From contig NZ_CP016757.1 of the NCBI RefSeq assembly GCF_001701045.1, positions 186,001-250,000 on the forward strand: a DNA stretch of 64,000 bases. Reading direction: 5' to 3'. Each line of letters begins with the position of its first letter. The first letter of the stretch is position 1. Made by a program: the position numbers and the translations under genes. The notes under the pieces are model-generated. The model ran no database searches. It was not told where the DNA came from and was given only the letters and a program-made list of their open reading frames with translations. This stretch comes from Cloacibacillus porcorum. Its GTDB lineage: Bacteria > Synergistota > Synergistia > Synergistales > Synergistaceae. Below are positions 53,245 to 62,003 of this stretch, in pieces.

Positions 53245-54927
53245 ATGGCGAAAATGAACGGGGCTCAGATGGTCGTCAAGGCGCTGGAGGACGAGGGAGT
53301 CAGCACCGTCTTCGGACTGCCCGGCGGTACGGTCATCCATCTTTATGACGCTCTTTATGATTCAAAATTAAACCACATACTGATGCGCCACGAACAGGCG
53401 GCCTCTCACGCGGCGGACGGTTACGCGCGCACGAGCGGCAAGCCGGGGGTCTGCATCGCAACCTCGGGCCCCGGCGCCACAAATCTTGTAACGGGGATTG
53501 CCACGGCGAACCTTGACTCGGTGCCGATGGTGGCAATCACGGGACAGGTGGCGACGACGGTGATCGGCACCGACGCCTTTCAGGAGGCGGATATCGTCGG
53601 CGCGAGCCTGCCGCTCGTTAAACACAGCTTTCAGGTTCGCACGCCGGACCAGGTACAGTCGACGATCCACAAGGCCTTTTACATTGCCTCCACGGGGCGT
53701 CCGGGACCGGTCCTTGTAGACGTGCCGGCCGACGTCCAGAAGGGCATGGGAGATTATAAATATTCGACGCAGCTCGACTTTCTGGGCTATCATCCTGAAA
53801 ACCTGTACGATGTCAGGCAGCTTGAAGCGGCGGTCTCGCTGATCGAACACGCCGAGCGCCCCGTGATCTTCGCGGGCGGCGGCGTCATCCGCTCAGGAGC
53901 CTCCGAGCTGCTTACCGACTTCGCGCTCAAATACGAAATACCGGTCACTACAACGCTGCTTGGCAAGGGAGCCTTCCCCGAGTCTCATCCCAGCGGCCTT
54001 TCGCTCGGCATGGCCGGTATGCACGGCCATCCTGTAGCGAACCGCGCGCTGATGGGGGCTGATGTCATCATCGCCATCGGTTCGCGCTTCAGCGATCGTA
54101 CGACGGGAAACCGCCAGCGCTTCGCCGCCGACGCGAAGATCATCCATATCGATCTGGACGCGGCGGAGATTGACAAGGCGATAGAGACCGATGTCTGGCT
54201 TGTCGGAGATGCCTCCCGCGTTATCGAGGCCCTCTCCGAGGCGATGAAGAAAAAGATCGCCGATCACAGCGAATGGAACAAGACCCTGGCGGAGATACGT
54301 ACGAAGGAGCCGATGCCCCGCCATGAGTACAGCGGCGAGATCGCGCCCTGGCAGGTGCTGGAGACGCTTCATGAACTGACGAAGGGCGAAGCCGTCGTCA
54401 CCACCGAAGTGGGCCAGAACCAGATGTGGGCCGCGCAGCACCTCCGTGTCGAGGCTCCGCGCCGTTTCCTCAGCTCCGGCGGCCTTGGTACCATGGGCTT
54501 CGGATTTCCCGCGGCTATGGGCGCCGCCTATGCCTGCCCGGGGCAGACAGTCTGCTGTATCGCGGGCGACGGCAGCCTCATGATGAACATTCAGGAGCTC
54601 GACACCTGCGCGCGCTACGACATCCCCGTGAAGGTGATCCTGCTCAACAACGCCTGTCTGGGCAATGTGCGGCAGTGGCAGCAGTTCTTCTATGATCACC
54701 GCTACTCCAACACGATATATAACCGCACTCCGGACTTTGTCAAACTCTCCGAGGCGATGGGCGTTCCCGGATATGCCGCCTCGCGTCCCGAAGAGCTGCG
54801 TCCGACGCTCGAAAAGGCGCTCGCCGCACCCGGCCCCGCGCTGATCGACATCAGGATACCGCAGGGAGCTCTCGTAGTGCCGATGGTATATCCCGGAAAC
54901 TCACTAGACAACATGGTAACAGGATAG
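53245..54927 (+). CDS. ilvB: acetolactate synthase large (catalytic) subunit
   Basis: 560-aa ThDP/FAD enzyme that condenses two pyruvates, or pyruvate with 2-oxobutyrate. Catalytic Glu in MRHEQAASHAADGYAR, FAD-type loop near GMHGHPVANRALMGADV, and ThDP/magnesium motif GDGSLMMNIQELDTCARYD ending NNACLGNVRQWQ. Length and motifs are those of biosynthetic IlvB. AAGGAG precedes ATG 53245. Works with IlvN encoded at the head of the operon. Confidence 0.95.
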   Translation: MAKMNGAQMVVKALEDEGVSTVFGLPGGTVIHLYDALYDSKLNHILMRHEQAASHAADGYARTSGKPGVCIATSGPGATNLVTGIATANLDSVPMVAITGQVATTVIGTDAFQEADIVGASLPLVKHSFQVRTPDQVQSTIHKAFYIASTGRPGPVLVDVPADVQKGMGDYKYSTQLDFLGYHPENLYDVRQLEAAVSLIEHAERPVIFAGGGVIRSGASELLTDFALKYEIPVTTTLLGKGAFPESHPSGLSLGMAGMHGHPVANRALMGADVIIAIGSRFSDRTTGNRQRFAADAKIIHIDLDAAEIDKAIETDVWLVGDASRVIEALSEAMKKKIADHSEWNKTLAEIRTKEPMPRHEYSGEIAPWQVLETLHELTKGEAVVTTEVGQNQMWAAQHLRVEAPRRFLSSGGLGTMGFGFPAAMGAAYACPGQTVCCIAGDGSLMMNIQELDTCARYDIPVKVILLNNACLGNVRQWQQFFYDHRYSNTIYNRTPDFVKLSEAMGVPGYAASRPEELRPTLEKALAAPGPALIDIRIPQGALVVPMVYPGNSLDNMVTG

Positions 54928-54930
54928 GAA

Positions 54931-56607
54931 GTGAACGATAAATTGAACAGCGATAAAGCTAAAAAAGGATATCTTCGTAGCCCCCACCGTTCATTGCTGA
55001 AGGCGGCCGGCTACACCGACTGGGAGATAGAGCGTCCGTGGATCGGCGTGGCGAACGCCTATAACGCCGTCATTCCCGGCCATGTGCATCTGCGCACAAT
55101 AACGGAGGCCGTCAAGGCCGGCATCTACGCCGCCGGCGGCCTGCCGATAGAATTTCCCGTTATCGGCGTCTGCGACGGTATCGCGATGAATCATGAGGGA
55201 ATGAAATTCTCGCTGCCGAGCCGCGAACTGATCATGGACTCGGTTGAAGTCATGACGCGCGCCCACGCGCTCGACGGCCTCGTGCTGGTACCGAACTGCG
55301 ACAAGATCATCCCCGGAATGGCGATGGCGGCGGCGGAGCTCAATCTGCCCGCGATAGTGATCTCCGGCGGCCCGATGATGGCCGGACAGCACAACGGACG
55401 TACCCTTGACCTTAACAGCGTCTTTGAGGGTGTCGGTCAGCGCGGCGCGGGAAAGATCGACGACGCGGCGCTTCAGGATATCGAGGACAACGCCTGCCCC
55501 GGCTGCGGTTCCTGCTCCGGCATGTTCACCGCCAATACGATGAACTGCATGATGGAGGTGCTCGGCCTCGGCCTGCCCGGGAACGGCACCATACCCGCCG
55601 TACACGCGGGGCGCATTCGCCTCGCTAAGGATGCCGGACGCGCGGTCATGAACCTTGTGGAAAAAAATATCCGTCCGCGCGACATCCTCACGATAGAGGC
55701 CTTTAAAAACGCCGTCGCGGTGGACCTTGCGCTTGGTGGTTCGACGAACACCTCGCTCCATCTGCCCGCGATCGCCTGGGCGGCTGGGCTTGAGCTGCCC
55801 CTGGAGATATTCAACGAGGTCGGCGCGAAGGTGCCGCATCTTTGCTCGATGAGCCCCGGCGGCGCGCATCATATTGAGGACCTCTGGCGCGCGGGCGGCG
55901 TACAGGCTTTGATGGAACAGCTGCTTGAGGTCGGCCTCATAAACGGCGGGACAATCACCGTTACTGGCGCCACAACGGCGGAAAATGTCGCCGGCGCCAA
56001 GGTCGTCGACGCGGAAGTTATTCGTCCCATTGATAATCCGCACCATAAAGAGGGCGGCCTTGCCTTCATGAAGGGTACCCTCGCGCCGCTCGGCGCAATC
56101 GTCAAACAGGCGGCGGTGGCTCCGGAAATGCTTGTCCACAGAGGACCGGCGCGCGTCTTCGACTGTGAGGAAGATGCGAGCGCCGCGATCATGGCGAACA
56201 AGATAAACGACGGCGACGTCGTCGTCATCCGCTACGAGGGGCCGAAGGGCGGTCCCGGCATGCGCGAGATGCTTGCCCCCACCTCGGCGATCATGGGCCA
56301 GGGCAAGGGCGGCACCGTAGCGCTTATCACCGACGGCAGATTCTCCGGCGCGACGCGCGGCGCGGCCATCGGCCACGTCTCGCCCGAGGCTGCGGTCGGC
56401 GGTCCTATCGGCCTTGTCGAGGAGGGCGACGAAATATCCATCAACATTCCGGAAAAATGTCTCGACCTTCTCGTGTCTGACGAGGTGCTGGAAGAACGCC
56501 GCAAGAAGTTCGTTCCCCACGTCCAGGAGGTCGACAGCCCCTTCCTGAACCGCTACCGCGCCTTCGCCACAAGCGGAGTCGAGGGCGGCGTGCTGAAAAA
56601 GCAGTAA
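54931..56607 (+). CDS. ilvD: dihydroxy-acid dehydratase
   Basis: 558-aa iron-sulfur dehydratase giving the 2-oxo acid precursors of valine and isoleucine. Cluster cysteines lie in [15 protein letters not shown] and [20 protein letters not shown]. The C-terminal [19 protein letters not shown] is the IlvD/Edd signature. The start is GTG 54931 or possibly TTG 54943, both close behind AGGAAG. Last gene of ilvN-C-B-D; no leu genes follow in the window. Confidence 0.95.
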   Translation: MNDKLNSDKAKKGYLRSPHRSLLKAAGYTDWEIERPWIGVANAYNAVIPGHVHLRTITEAVKAGIYAAGGLPIEFPVIGVCDGIAMNHEGMKFSLPSRELIMDSVEVMTRAHALDGLVLVPNCDKIIPGMAMAAAELNLPAIVISGGPMMAGQHNGRTLDLNSVFEGVGQRGAGKIDDAALQDIEDNACPGCGSCSGMFTANTMNCMMEVLGLGLPGNGTIPAVHAGRIRLAKDAGRAVMNLVEKNIRPRDILTIEAFKNAVAVDLALGGSTNTSLHLPAIAWAAGLELPLEIFNEVGAKVPHLCSMSPGGAHHIEDLWRAGGVQALMEQLLEVGLINGGTITVTGATTAENVAGAKVVDAEVIRPIDNPHHKEGGLAFMKGTLAPLGAIVKQAAVAPEMLVHRGPARVFDCEEDASAAIMANKINDGDVVVIRYEGPKGGPGMREMLAPTSAIMGQGKGGTVALITDGRFSGATRGAAIGHVSPEAAVGGPIGLVEEGDEISINIPEKCLDLLVSDEVLEERRKKFVPHVQEVDSPFLNRYRAFATSGVEGGVLKKQ

Positions 56608-56654
56608 GGCGGTCTAACGGGCCGTATAATTGGTACCGCTGATTTAAAATACAA

Positions 56655-56697
56655 AGCCGGAGCCCTTTAAATCCCTGGGGCTCCGGTTCTCTTTTTG
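56655..56697 (+). terminator. ilv operon terminator
   Basis: AGCCGGAGCCC pairs with GGGGCTCCGGTT, followed by CTCTTTTTG. Confidence 0.88.
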
Positions 56698-56729
56698 ATG
56701 TAAATTATGAAGGACCGCTTTGCGCGCGG

Positions 56730-57530
56730 CTATAGCTCGATGGTCTCCAGATCATCCGGCACGAAGATATTTCCGTTAAAATATTTGCGGCCCTCCGCCA
56801 GGTAGAGCGATTTGCGGTCCGCGATATTTTTGTCTTCCGTGTGATAGAGGAGCAGATTTTTCACCCCCAGCCTTTCGGCGGTGATCGCGGCGTCTTTTAC
56901 GGTGGAATGGCTTTTTTCATAGGGATGGAATATGTCAGCCTGCGCGTGCAGGCAAAAGGCCTCGTGCAGGAGCCACTTGCTCTTTTCGGCGTAGGAACGC
57001 TCATATTCGCTGTAAGGCTCGTCGCCGCAGCAGGTAAGTCTTTCTCCGTTCCCCAGGCTGACGGTAAAGCCAAACTGCTTCGCCTTGGCGGAATGGATGT
57101 CGAAAAATACAGTCTTCCGCCCGATTACCTGCCGCTCCTCGCCGTCGGCGACGGGAATCAGGTGCAGCCTGCGGCCGATGAAACGGGTATCCTTTTCCGG
57201 CAGCAGCGAATGCGCCGTTTCGTTGAGGAGCGAGATCAGCTCCTCATGGGCATAGATATTCGCCTCGCCCTCATATTCTCCCTGTCTCATATACTGGCAG
57301 ATCATGCGCACCATCCAGATGATGCCAAGCAGATGGTCGACGTGTCCATGCGTTACGAAAATATCCTTTATCGACTTCCAGTCGATCCCGGTCCTTTTCA
57401 GCTGCCGTAGGACGGTATTCCCGCCGCCGCCGTCCACTAAAAAATGACGGTCTCCCTCGCTGAGGACAAAACAGGTGTTGTAGCATTCTGTTACGAGGGC
57501 GTTGCCAGTTCCCAGCATTGTAATCTTCAA
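56730..57530 (-). CDS. metallo-beta-lactamase-fold hydrolase (RNase Z-like)
   Basis: 266-aa MBL-fold protein. LGTGNALVTECYNTCFVL opens the fold, DGGGGNTVLRQL is the first strand-turn, and THGHVDHLLGIIW supplies the metal HxHxDH. Later His/Asp ligands are in LLHEAF and LLLYHTED. It resembles the RNase Z/arylsulfatase-like subgroup but lacks an obvious exosite arm, so the substrate is open. TTG 57530 has GGGAGG eight bases ahead. It follows the NAD synthetase gene by 14 bases. Confidence 0.82.
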   Translation of the reverse strand: MKITMLGTGNALVTECYNTCFVLSEGDRHFLVDGGGGNTVLRQLKRTGIDWKSIKDIFVTHGHVDHLLGIIWMVRMICQYMRQGEYEGEANIYAHEELISLLNETAHSLLPEKDTRFIGRRLHLIPVADGEERQVIGRKTVFFDIHSAKAKQFGFTVSLGNGERLTCCGDEPYSEYERSYAEKSKWLLHEAFCLHAQADIFHPYEKSHSTVKDAAITAERLGVKNLLLYHTEDKNIADRKSLYLAEGRKYFNGNIFVPDDLETIEL

Positions 57531-57544
57531 GACATGGGCCTCCC

Positions 57545-59452
57545 TTATTCCAGCTCCGCCAGCCACAGCGCCGCCGCCGCGTCCGAGGGCATGCGCCAGT
57601 CACCGCGCGGGGAGAGCGTTACGGAGCCGATCTTCGGGCCGTCGGGCATACAGGAACGCTTAAACTGCTGCGCGAAGAAGCGGCGGTAAAAGTTTTTCAG
57701 CCATTTGTCGATCGTTTCGCCGTCGTAGATGCCGGAGAATGCTGCCCCCGCCAGGCGGCGGATCTTGCGCGGCGCGAAGCCGCAGCGGACCGCATAGTAG
57801 AGGAAAAAGTCGTGCAGCTCGTAGGGGCCGACAATGTCCTCCGTTTTTTGCGAGATCTTCCCACCCTCCGCCGGCAGCAGCTCCGGGCTCACGGGGGTGT
57901 CGAGGATATCAAGCAGCGCGCGGCGCAGCGGTTTGTTATCCGTCCGGTCCGCGGCATAACGCACGATGTGGCGTACGAGGGTTTTGGGTACGGAGGCGTT
58001 GACGCCGTACATCGACATCTGATCACCGTTATAGGTGGCCCAGCCGAGCGCCAGCTCCGAGAGGTCGCCGGTACCCACAACGAGGCCGCCATGTTTGTTG
58101 GCGATGTCCATCAGTATCTGCGTGCGCTCACGCGCCTGGGCGTTTTCAAAGGTGACGTCGTGGTTGTTTTCATCCTGTCCGATATCGCGGAAGTGAAGCC
58201 TCACAGCCTCTGTGATGTCGACGGAGCGGAATTCCACTCCCAGCGACTCGCAGAGCAGCGCGGCGTTCCCTCTTGTGCGCGCCGTCGTACCGAAGCAGGG
58301 CATCGTCACAGCCAGGACGTCGCCTCTGGGGCGCCCGGCAAGATCCATCCCCCTGACGGCGACGAGCAGCGCCAGGCAGGAGTCCAGACCGCCCGATATC
58401 CCGATGACGGCATGTTTTGCGTGTGAATGTTCCAGCCGCTTTTTCAGGCCGTGCGCCTGCATCGTGAGGATCATCTCCGCGCGCCTGCCGCGTTCGGCTC
58501 CGTCCTCGGGGACGAATGGCTGTTTCGTGATCTTGCGTTCGGCGATGTCCGTATCGGAGGTCTCCATTTCAAAGGTAACGGTCTCGTAGCCCGCTGCACG
58601 GCTTTCCGGATATGTGGTGAGCCGCCTGCGCTCCTGCGAGAGCAGCTGCAGATCAACGACGGCGGAGCAGCGGCCGGTGGAAAAGGGCGCGCACTCCGAG
58701 AGCAGGCGGCCGTTTTCCGTGATGAGGTTATGGCCGCCGAATACCATATCGGTCGTCGATTCGCCGCAGCCGGCGTCGGCATAGACGTAGGCGCAGACGA
58801 GCCGTGAGGACTGCCCCACCGCAAGCGAGCGGCGGTACTCCGCTTTGCCGATGGTCTCGTCGCTCGCCGAGAGGTTCGCGATGATGAGCGCTCCCGCAAG
58901 CGCGTGGGAGACGGAGGGCGGCTCCGGCACCCAGAGGTCCTCGCAGATCTCAGCGGCGAAGCGGAAACCGTCCATTGACGTGCATTGGAAAATCAGCTTT
59001 GTCCCGAAGGGAGTGTCACCGCCGCAAAGACGTATACCGGCGTTCTCCTCCGGCGTGGAGCAGAACCACCTCTTTTCGTAAAACTCCCCGTAGTTTGGGA
59101 GGTTTTTCTTGGGCACGACGCCGAGCAGTGTTCCCTTATAGACGACTGCGGCGCAGTTGTATAATTTCCCCTCACGTACTGCCGGCAGCCCGATAAGCGT
59201 AACGACGGGAAGTTTTTTAGTGTCACTGAGTATCTTTGCGAGCGCCGCCTCCGCGCCATCCGTCAGCGTCCGCTGCAGAAAGAGGTCGCCGCAGGTATAG
59301 CCGGTGATGCAAAGCTCCGGCAGTACGAGCAGGTGCACGCCATCTTTCGCCGCATGCGACATCGCTTCGGTGATCTTTTCCGCGTTATAAACGCAGTCCG
59401 CAACGCGCATCTCCGGCGAGACCGCGGCGATCTTTATAAAGCCGTCTTTCAT
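57545..59452 (-). CDS. nadE: glutamine-dependent NAD(+) synthetase
   Basis: 635-aa two-domain enzyme amidating nicotinate adenine dinucleotide to NAD. The N-terminal nitrilase-type glutaminase (about 1-270) has its triad in LPELCITGY (Glu), KKNLPNYGEFYEKRWF (Lys) and AEICEDLW (Cys). The C-terminal synthetase has the PP-loop GISGGLDSCLALL (about 350) and GTGDLSELALGW. Length matches the long bacterial form. Its ATG overlaps the stop of the HxlR gene (ATGA), so transcription probably starts upstream of that regulator. Confidence 0.95.
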   Translation of the reverse strand: MKDGFIKIAAVSPEMRVADCVYNAEKITEAMSHAAKDGVHLLVLPELCITGYTCGDLFLQRTLTDGAEAALAKILSDTKKLPVVTLIGLPAVREGKLYNCAAVVYKGTLLGVVPKKNLPNYGEFYEKRWFCSTPEENAGIRLCGGDTPFGTKLIFQCTSMDGFRFAAEICEDLWVPEPPSVSHALAGALIIANLSASDETIGKAEYRRSLAVGQSSRLVCAYVYADAGCGESTTDMVFGGHNLITENGRLLSECAPFSTGRCSAVVDLQLLSQERRRLTTYPESRAAGYETVTFEMETSDTDIAERKITKQPFVPEDGAERGRRAEMILTMQAHGLKKRLEHSHAKHAVIGISGGLDSCLALLVAVRGMDLAGRPRGDVLAVTMPCFGTTARTRGNAALLCESLGVEFRSVDITEAVRLHFRDIGQDENNHDVTFENAQARERTQILMDIANKHGGLVVGTGDLSELALGWATYNGDQMSMYGVNASVPKTLVRHIVRYAADRTDNKPLRRALLDILDTPVSPELLPAEGGKISQKTEDIVGPYELHDFFLYYAVRCGFAPRKIRRLAGAAFSGIYDGETIDKWLKNFYRRFFAQQFKRSCMPDGPKIGSVTLSPRGDWRMPSDAAAALWLAELE

Positions 59453-59838
59453 GAAAGTTTCTCCCCGGAGATTTGATAAATTACCGTTCCGTCATCCCTC
59501 TGTTTGGGCGAACATTCTCCCAGCGTCTCTTTATAACGCTCTCCCCAGCCCCACATGGCGTCGAGGATCGGCTTCAGGCTGTAGCCGGTCTCGGTGAGAG
59601 TGTATTCGACGCGCGGCGGGACCTCGGCGTAGACTTTGCGGGTCAGCAGGCCGCTCTCTTCCATCGCGCGCAGCTGCTGCGTGAGCACCTTCTGCGTGAC
59701 GCTGCCGATGGATTTTTTCAGCTCGCCGAAGCGTTTGGTCCCCGGCATCAGGTCGCGCAGGATGAGTACCTTCCATTTATCTCCGATCAGTGTCAGGGTC
59801 GTCTCTACGGGACAGGGGGGCAGGTCTTTTATCAGCAT
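59449..59838 (-). CDS. HxlR-family transcriptional regulator
   Basis: 129-aa winged-helix regulator. CPVETTLTLIGDKWKVLILR at the N-terminus (HxlR Cys and DxW core) is followed by SIGSVTQKVLTQQLRAMEES, the recognition helix, and TETGYSLKPILDAMWGWGE. The lone N-terminal Cys is often redox- or electrophile-sensing in this family. GGAGGAG lies six bases before ATG 59838. It is coupled to nadE, and is divergent from a flavin-binding protein gene, its probable target. Confidence 0.9.
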   Translation of the reverse strand: MLIKDLPPCPVETTLTLIGDKWKVLILRDLMPGTKRFGELKKSIGSVTQKVLTQQLRAMEESGLLTRKVYAEVPPRVEYTLTETGYSLKPILDAMWGWGERYKETLGECSPKQRDDGTVIYQISGEKLS

Positions 59839-59874
59839 GGTTGTCTCCTCCATTAGTATCATTATGGTAACTAT

Positions 59875-59890
59875 AGCACAAAATAGTGCT
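59875..59890. promoter_or_regulatory. candidate HxlR operator
   Basis: AGCAC..GTGCT-type dyad (AGCACAAAATAGTGCT) in the divergent spacer between the HxlR and flavin-protein genes, near A/T-rich -10-like sequence. Confidence 0.5.
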
Positions 59891-59985
59891 TACTTTACAT
59901 TATATCCTTAGGTTTTTATTATAAGTCTATTGATAAGTGAGAGCAATCCATTGCTTAATAAAATAAATTGAGGGAGGAAATTAAA

Positions 59986-60387
59986 ATGAACGAAGTTGTT
60001 AAATTTTTGAGTGAAAATCCTGTGCAGTATCTGGCGACGGTCGGCCTTGACGGCAAAGGGAAGTGCCGCCCCTTTATGTTCTGTTTCGAGCGTGAGGGCA
60101 AGCTTTGGTTCTGCACCAACAGTACCAAAGAGGTCTATAAAGAGATGACGGCCAATCCCTATGTCGAGGTTAGCGTTTCCAGCCCTGACTATGCGTGGCT
60201 GCGTATTGCTGGCAGGGCCGTATTTGTGAACAATATGGAGGTCAAGGAGGGCTGCATGGCCTATCCCCTCATCAAAGGGCTGTATCAGAGCGCGGATAAT
60301 CCCATATTTGAAGTTTTTTATCTTGCGGACGCGCACGCGGTGATCGCCGATTTTTCCGGCAATCCGCCGAAGGAATACGACCTCTAA
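59986..60387 (+). CDS. pyridoxamine 5'-phosphate oxidase-like (FMN-binding) protein
   Basis: 133-aa split-barrel flavoprotein. FLSENPVQYLATVGLDGKGK then RPFMFCFEREGKLWFCTN is the N-terminal strand pair of the PNPOx-like family, followed by KEMTANPYVEVSVSS. Such small proteins bind FMN or F420 and reduce quinones or similar compounds; it is too short and lacks the signature to be true PdxH. GGGAGG precedes ATG 59986. Divergent from HxlR, suggesting induction by electrophiles or oxidants. Confidence 0.88.
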   Translation: MNEVVKFLSENPVQYLATVGLDGKGKCRPFMFCFEREGKLWFCTNSTKEVYKEMTANPYVEVSVSSPDYAWLRIAGRAVFVNNMEVKEGCMAYPLIKGLYQSADNPIFEVFYLADAHAVIADFSGNPPKEYDL

Positions 60388-60411
60388 ATTCTTGATACGG
60401 CGATAATGAAT

Positions 60412-60444
60412 AAAAGAGGCCCTCTCATAAGAGAAGGCCTCTTT
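60412..60444. terminator. bidirectional convergent terminator
   Basis: AAAAGAGGCC and GGCCTCTTTT form a hairpin between the flavin-protein gene and the convergent efflux operon. Confidence 0.9.
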
Positions 60445-60471
60445 TGACGTCTTGCGGCTGTTTTGCCGCCG

Positions 60472-61995
60472 TTATTTTTTTGCCTGCTTTGCCGCTTCGG
60501 CGAGCGCCTTTTCGGCCTCTTCCATCGGCTGCCAGCCGCCGCCGAGCGCTTTGAAGAGCGCCACGGCGTTTGTTGATATCTGTCCCTGGCTGATGACGTA
60601 TTCCTCCGAGAGGCCCGTCAGTGAGCGCTGGGCGTTGATGACGTTGGTGAAGTCAACGAGGCCGTTGGCGTATTTATCGTTCGCGATGTCAAGTGCCGTC
60701 TGAGCGGCCTCCACGCCGCGTTTGAGGGACTCGTTGCGCTCGTATTCCTTGACGTTCGCGGAGAGCGAGTCGCGTACCTCGCCGACGGCGGAGAGTACCG
60801 TCTGCTCGTAGGCCGCAAGCAGCTGTTCGGCCTTTGCTCCCTGTACCTTGATGTTATTGCGTATCGCGCCGGCATGGAAGATTGGCCAGCTTATCTGCGG
60901 CAGGAAGCTGTACAGCTTCGCGGGGCCGGAGAAGAGGCTGCCCCAGTTGCCCGCCTCGGTGCCGATCGATCCCGTAAGGTAGAACTTGGGCCAGAGATCT
61001 GCCTGCGCCGATTTTTTGCGCGCAAGCTGAGCCACAAGCTGCCGTTCTGCCTGACGGATGTCAGGACGCTGACGGACGGCGTTCGCCGGTATGCCGATGA
61101 ACTCCGTACCGGAGAGCTTGGGTATCGGCTGCTTCGCCGCAAGCTTTTCTTCCAGCGTTCCGGGAACCTCGCCCACGAGTATCGCGAGCGCGTTCATCGT
61201 CTGCTCTATCGAGGATTCGATGCTGGGAATGCTGGCCCGCGTCTGTTCCATCGTGTACTGCGCCTGTTTCAGCGCGAGCGAGTCTGATAGACCGGAGTCG
61301 ACCTTTGACTGCTGGATATCAACGGTATCCTGCTGGAGACCGAGGTTATACTGCGCGATCGCCAGGCGCTCCTGAAGGGTGCGCAGCGAGATGTAGTTCA
61401 TCGCCACCTCTGACGCTAAGCTCGTCCAGGTGGAGTACAGCGCCGCGTACTGGGCCTCGAGCGTCGCTCTCTGCGCTCTGACGCTTGCGCGCTGGCCGCC
61501 GAAGACGTCTATCTCCCATGAGGCGTCGATGCCGAGCTTGTAGAGATTCGTGCCGCTGCCTGTACCTGCTGGTAAAGGTGTGCGGCTGTTGTTCCAGAAG
61601 TTCGTGGAATCCAGCCAGGGCAGCAGATTCGCCTGGCTGATCCCGAGCGATGCGCGTGCCTCGGTCACTCTGGCGCGCGCCGCCGCGAGGTCGCGGTTGC
61701 TTTCGAGCGACTTGAGGATGAGTTCCGTCATCATCGGGTCGTTGAAGATGTTCCACCAGCTTGCGAGGTGCTCCGGCGTGAGCGCCTGAGAGATGTCGTC
61801 GGAGACGGCGGGAACTGGGTAGAGCTGCGCCAGCATCGTCCATTCGCCGTTTTTGACCTGTATGTCGCGCGAGGCAGCCACAGCCGACAGGTCAGCGGAA
61901 GCGGGCTGCGTCTCGGCCTTCGCCGCGAAGGCGGTGCCGGCCGTCAGCATTATCAGCGCGGATATCGTGCAAAGTGTAAGTTTTTTTATCATCAC
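60472..61995 (-). CDS. RND efflux outer-membrane channel (TolC/NodT family)
   Basis: 507-aa outer-membrane factor. The signal peptide (LTLCTISALIMLTAGTAFAA) lacks a lipobox Cys at the cleavage site, unlike many NodT proteins. Two long-helix repeats follow: SNRDLAAARARVTEARASLG in the first and VRQRPDIRQAERQLVAQLAR in the second, the usual OEP duplication. It forms the exit duct of the pump encoded upstream. The start lies eight bases after the RND gene stop. Its presence implies an outer membrane. Confidence 0.93.
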   Translation of the reverse strand: MMIKKLTLCTISALIMLTAGTAFAAKAETQPASADLSAVAASRDIQVKNGEWTMLAQLYPVPAVSDDISQALTPEHLASWWNIFNDPMMTELILKSLESNRDLAAARARVTEARASLGISQANLLPWLDSTNFWNNSRTPLPAGTGSGTNLYKLGIDASWEIDVFGGQRASVRAQRATLEAQYAALYSTWTSLASEVAMNYISLRTLQERLAIAQYNLGLQQDTVDIQQSKVDSGLSDSLALKQAQYTMEQTRASIPSIESSIEQTMNALAILVGEVPGTLEEKLAAKQPIPKLSGTEFIGIPANAVRQRPDIRQAERQLVAQLARKKSAQADLWPKFYLTGSIGTEAGNWGSLFSGPAKLYSFLPQISWPIFHAGAIRNNIKVQGAKAEQLLAAYEQTVLSAVGEVRDSLSANVKEYERNESLKRGVEAAQTALDIANDKYANGLVDFTNVINAQRSLTGLSEEYVISQGQISTNAVALFKALGGGWQPMEEAEKALAEAAKQAKK

Positions 61996-62003
61996 GCGCC
62001 TCC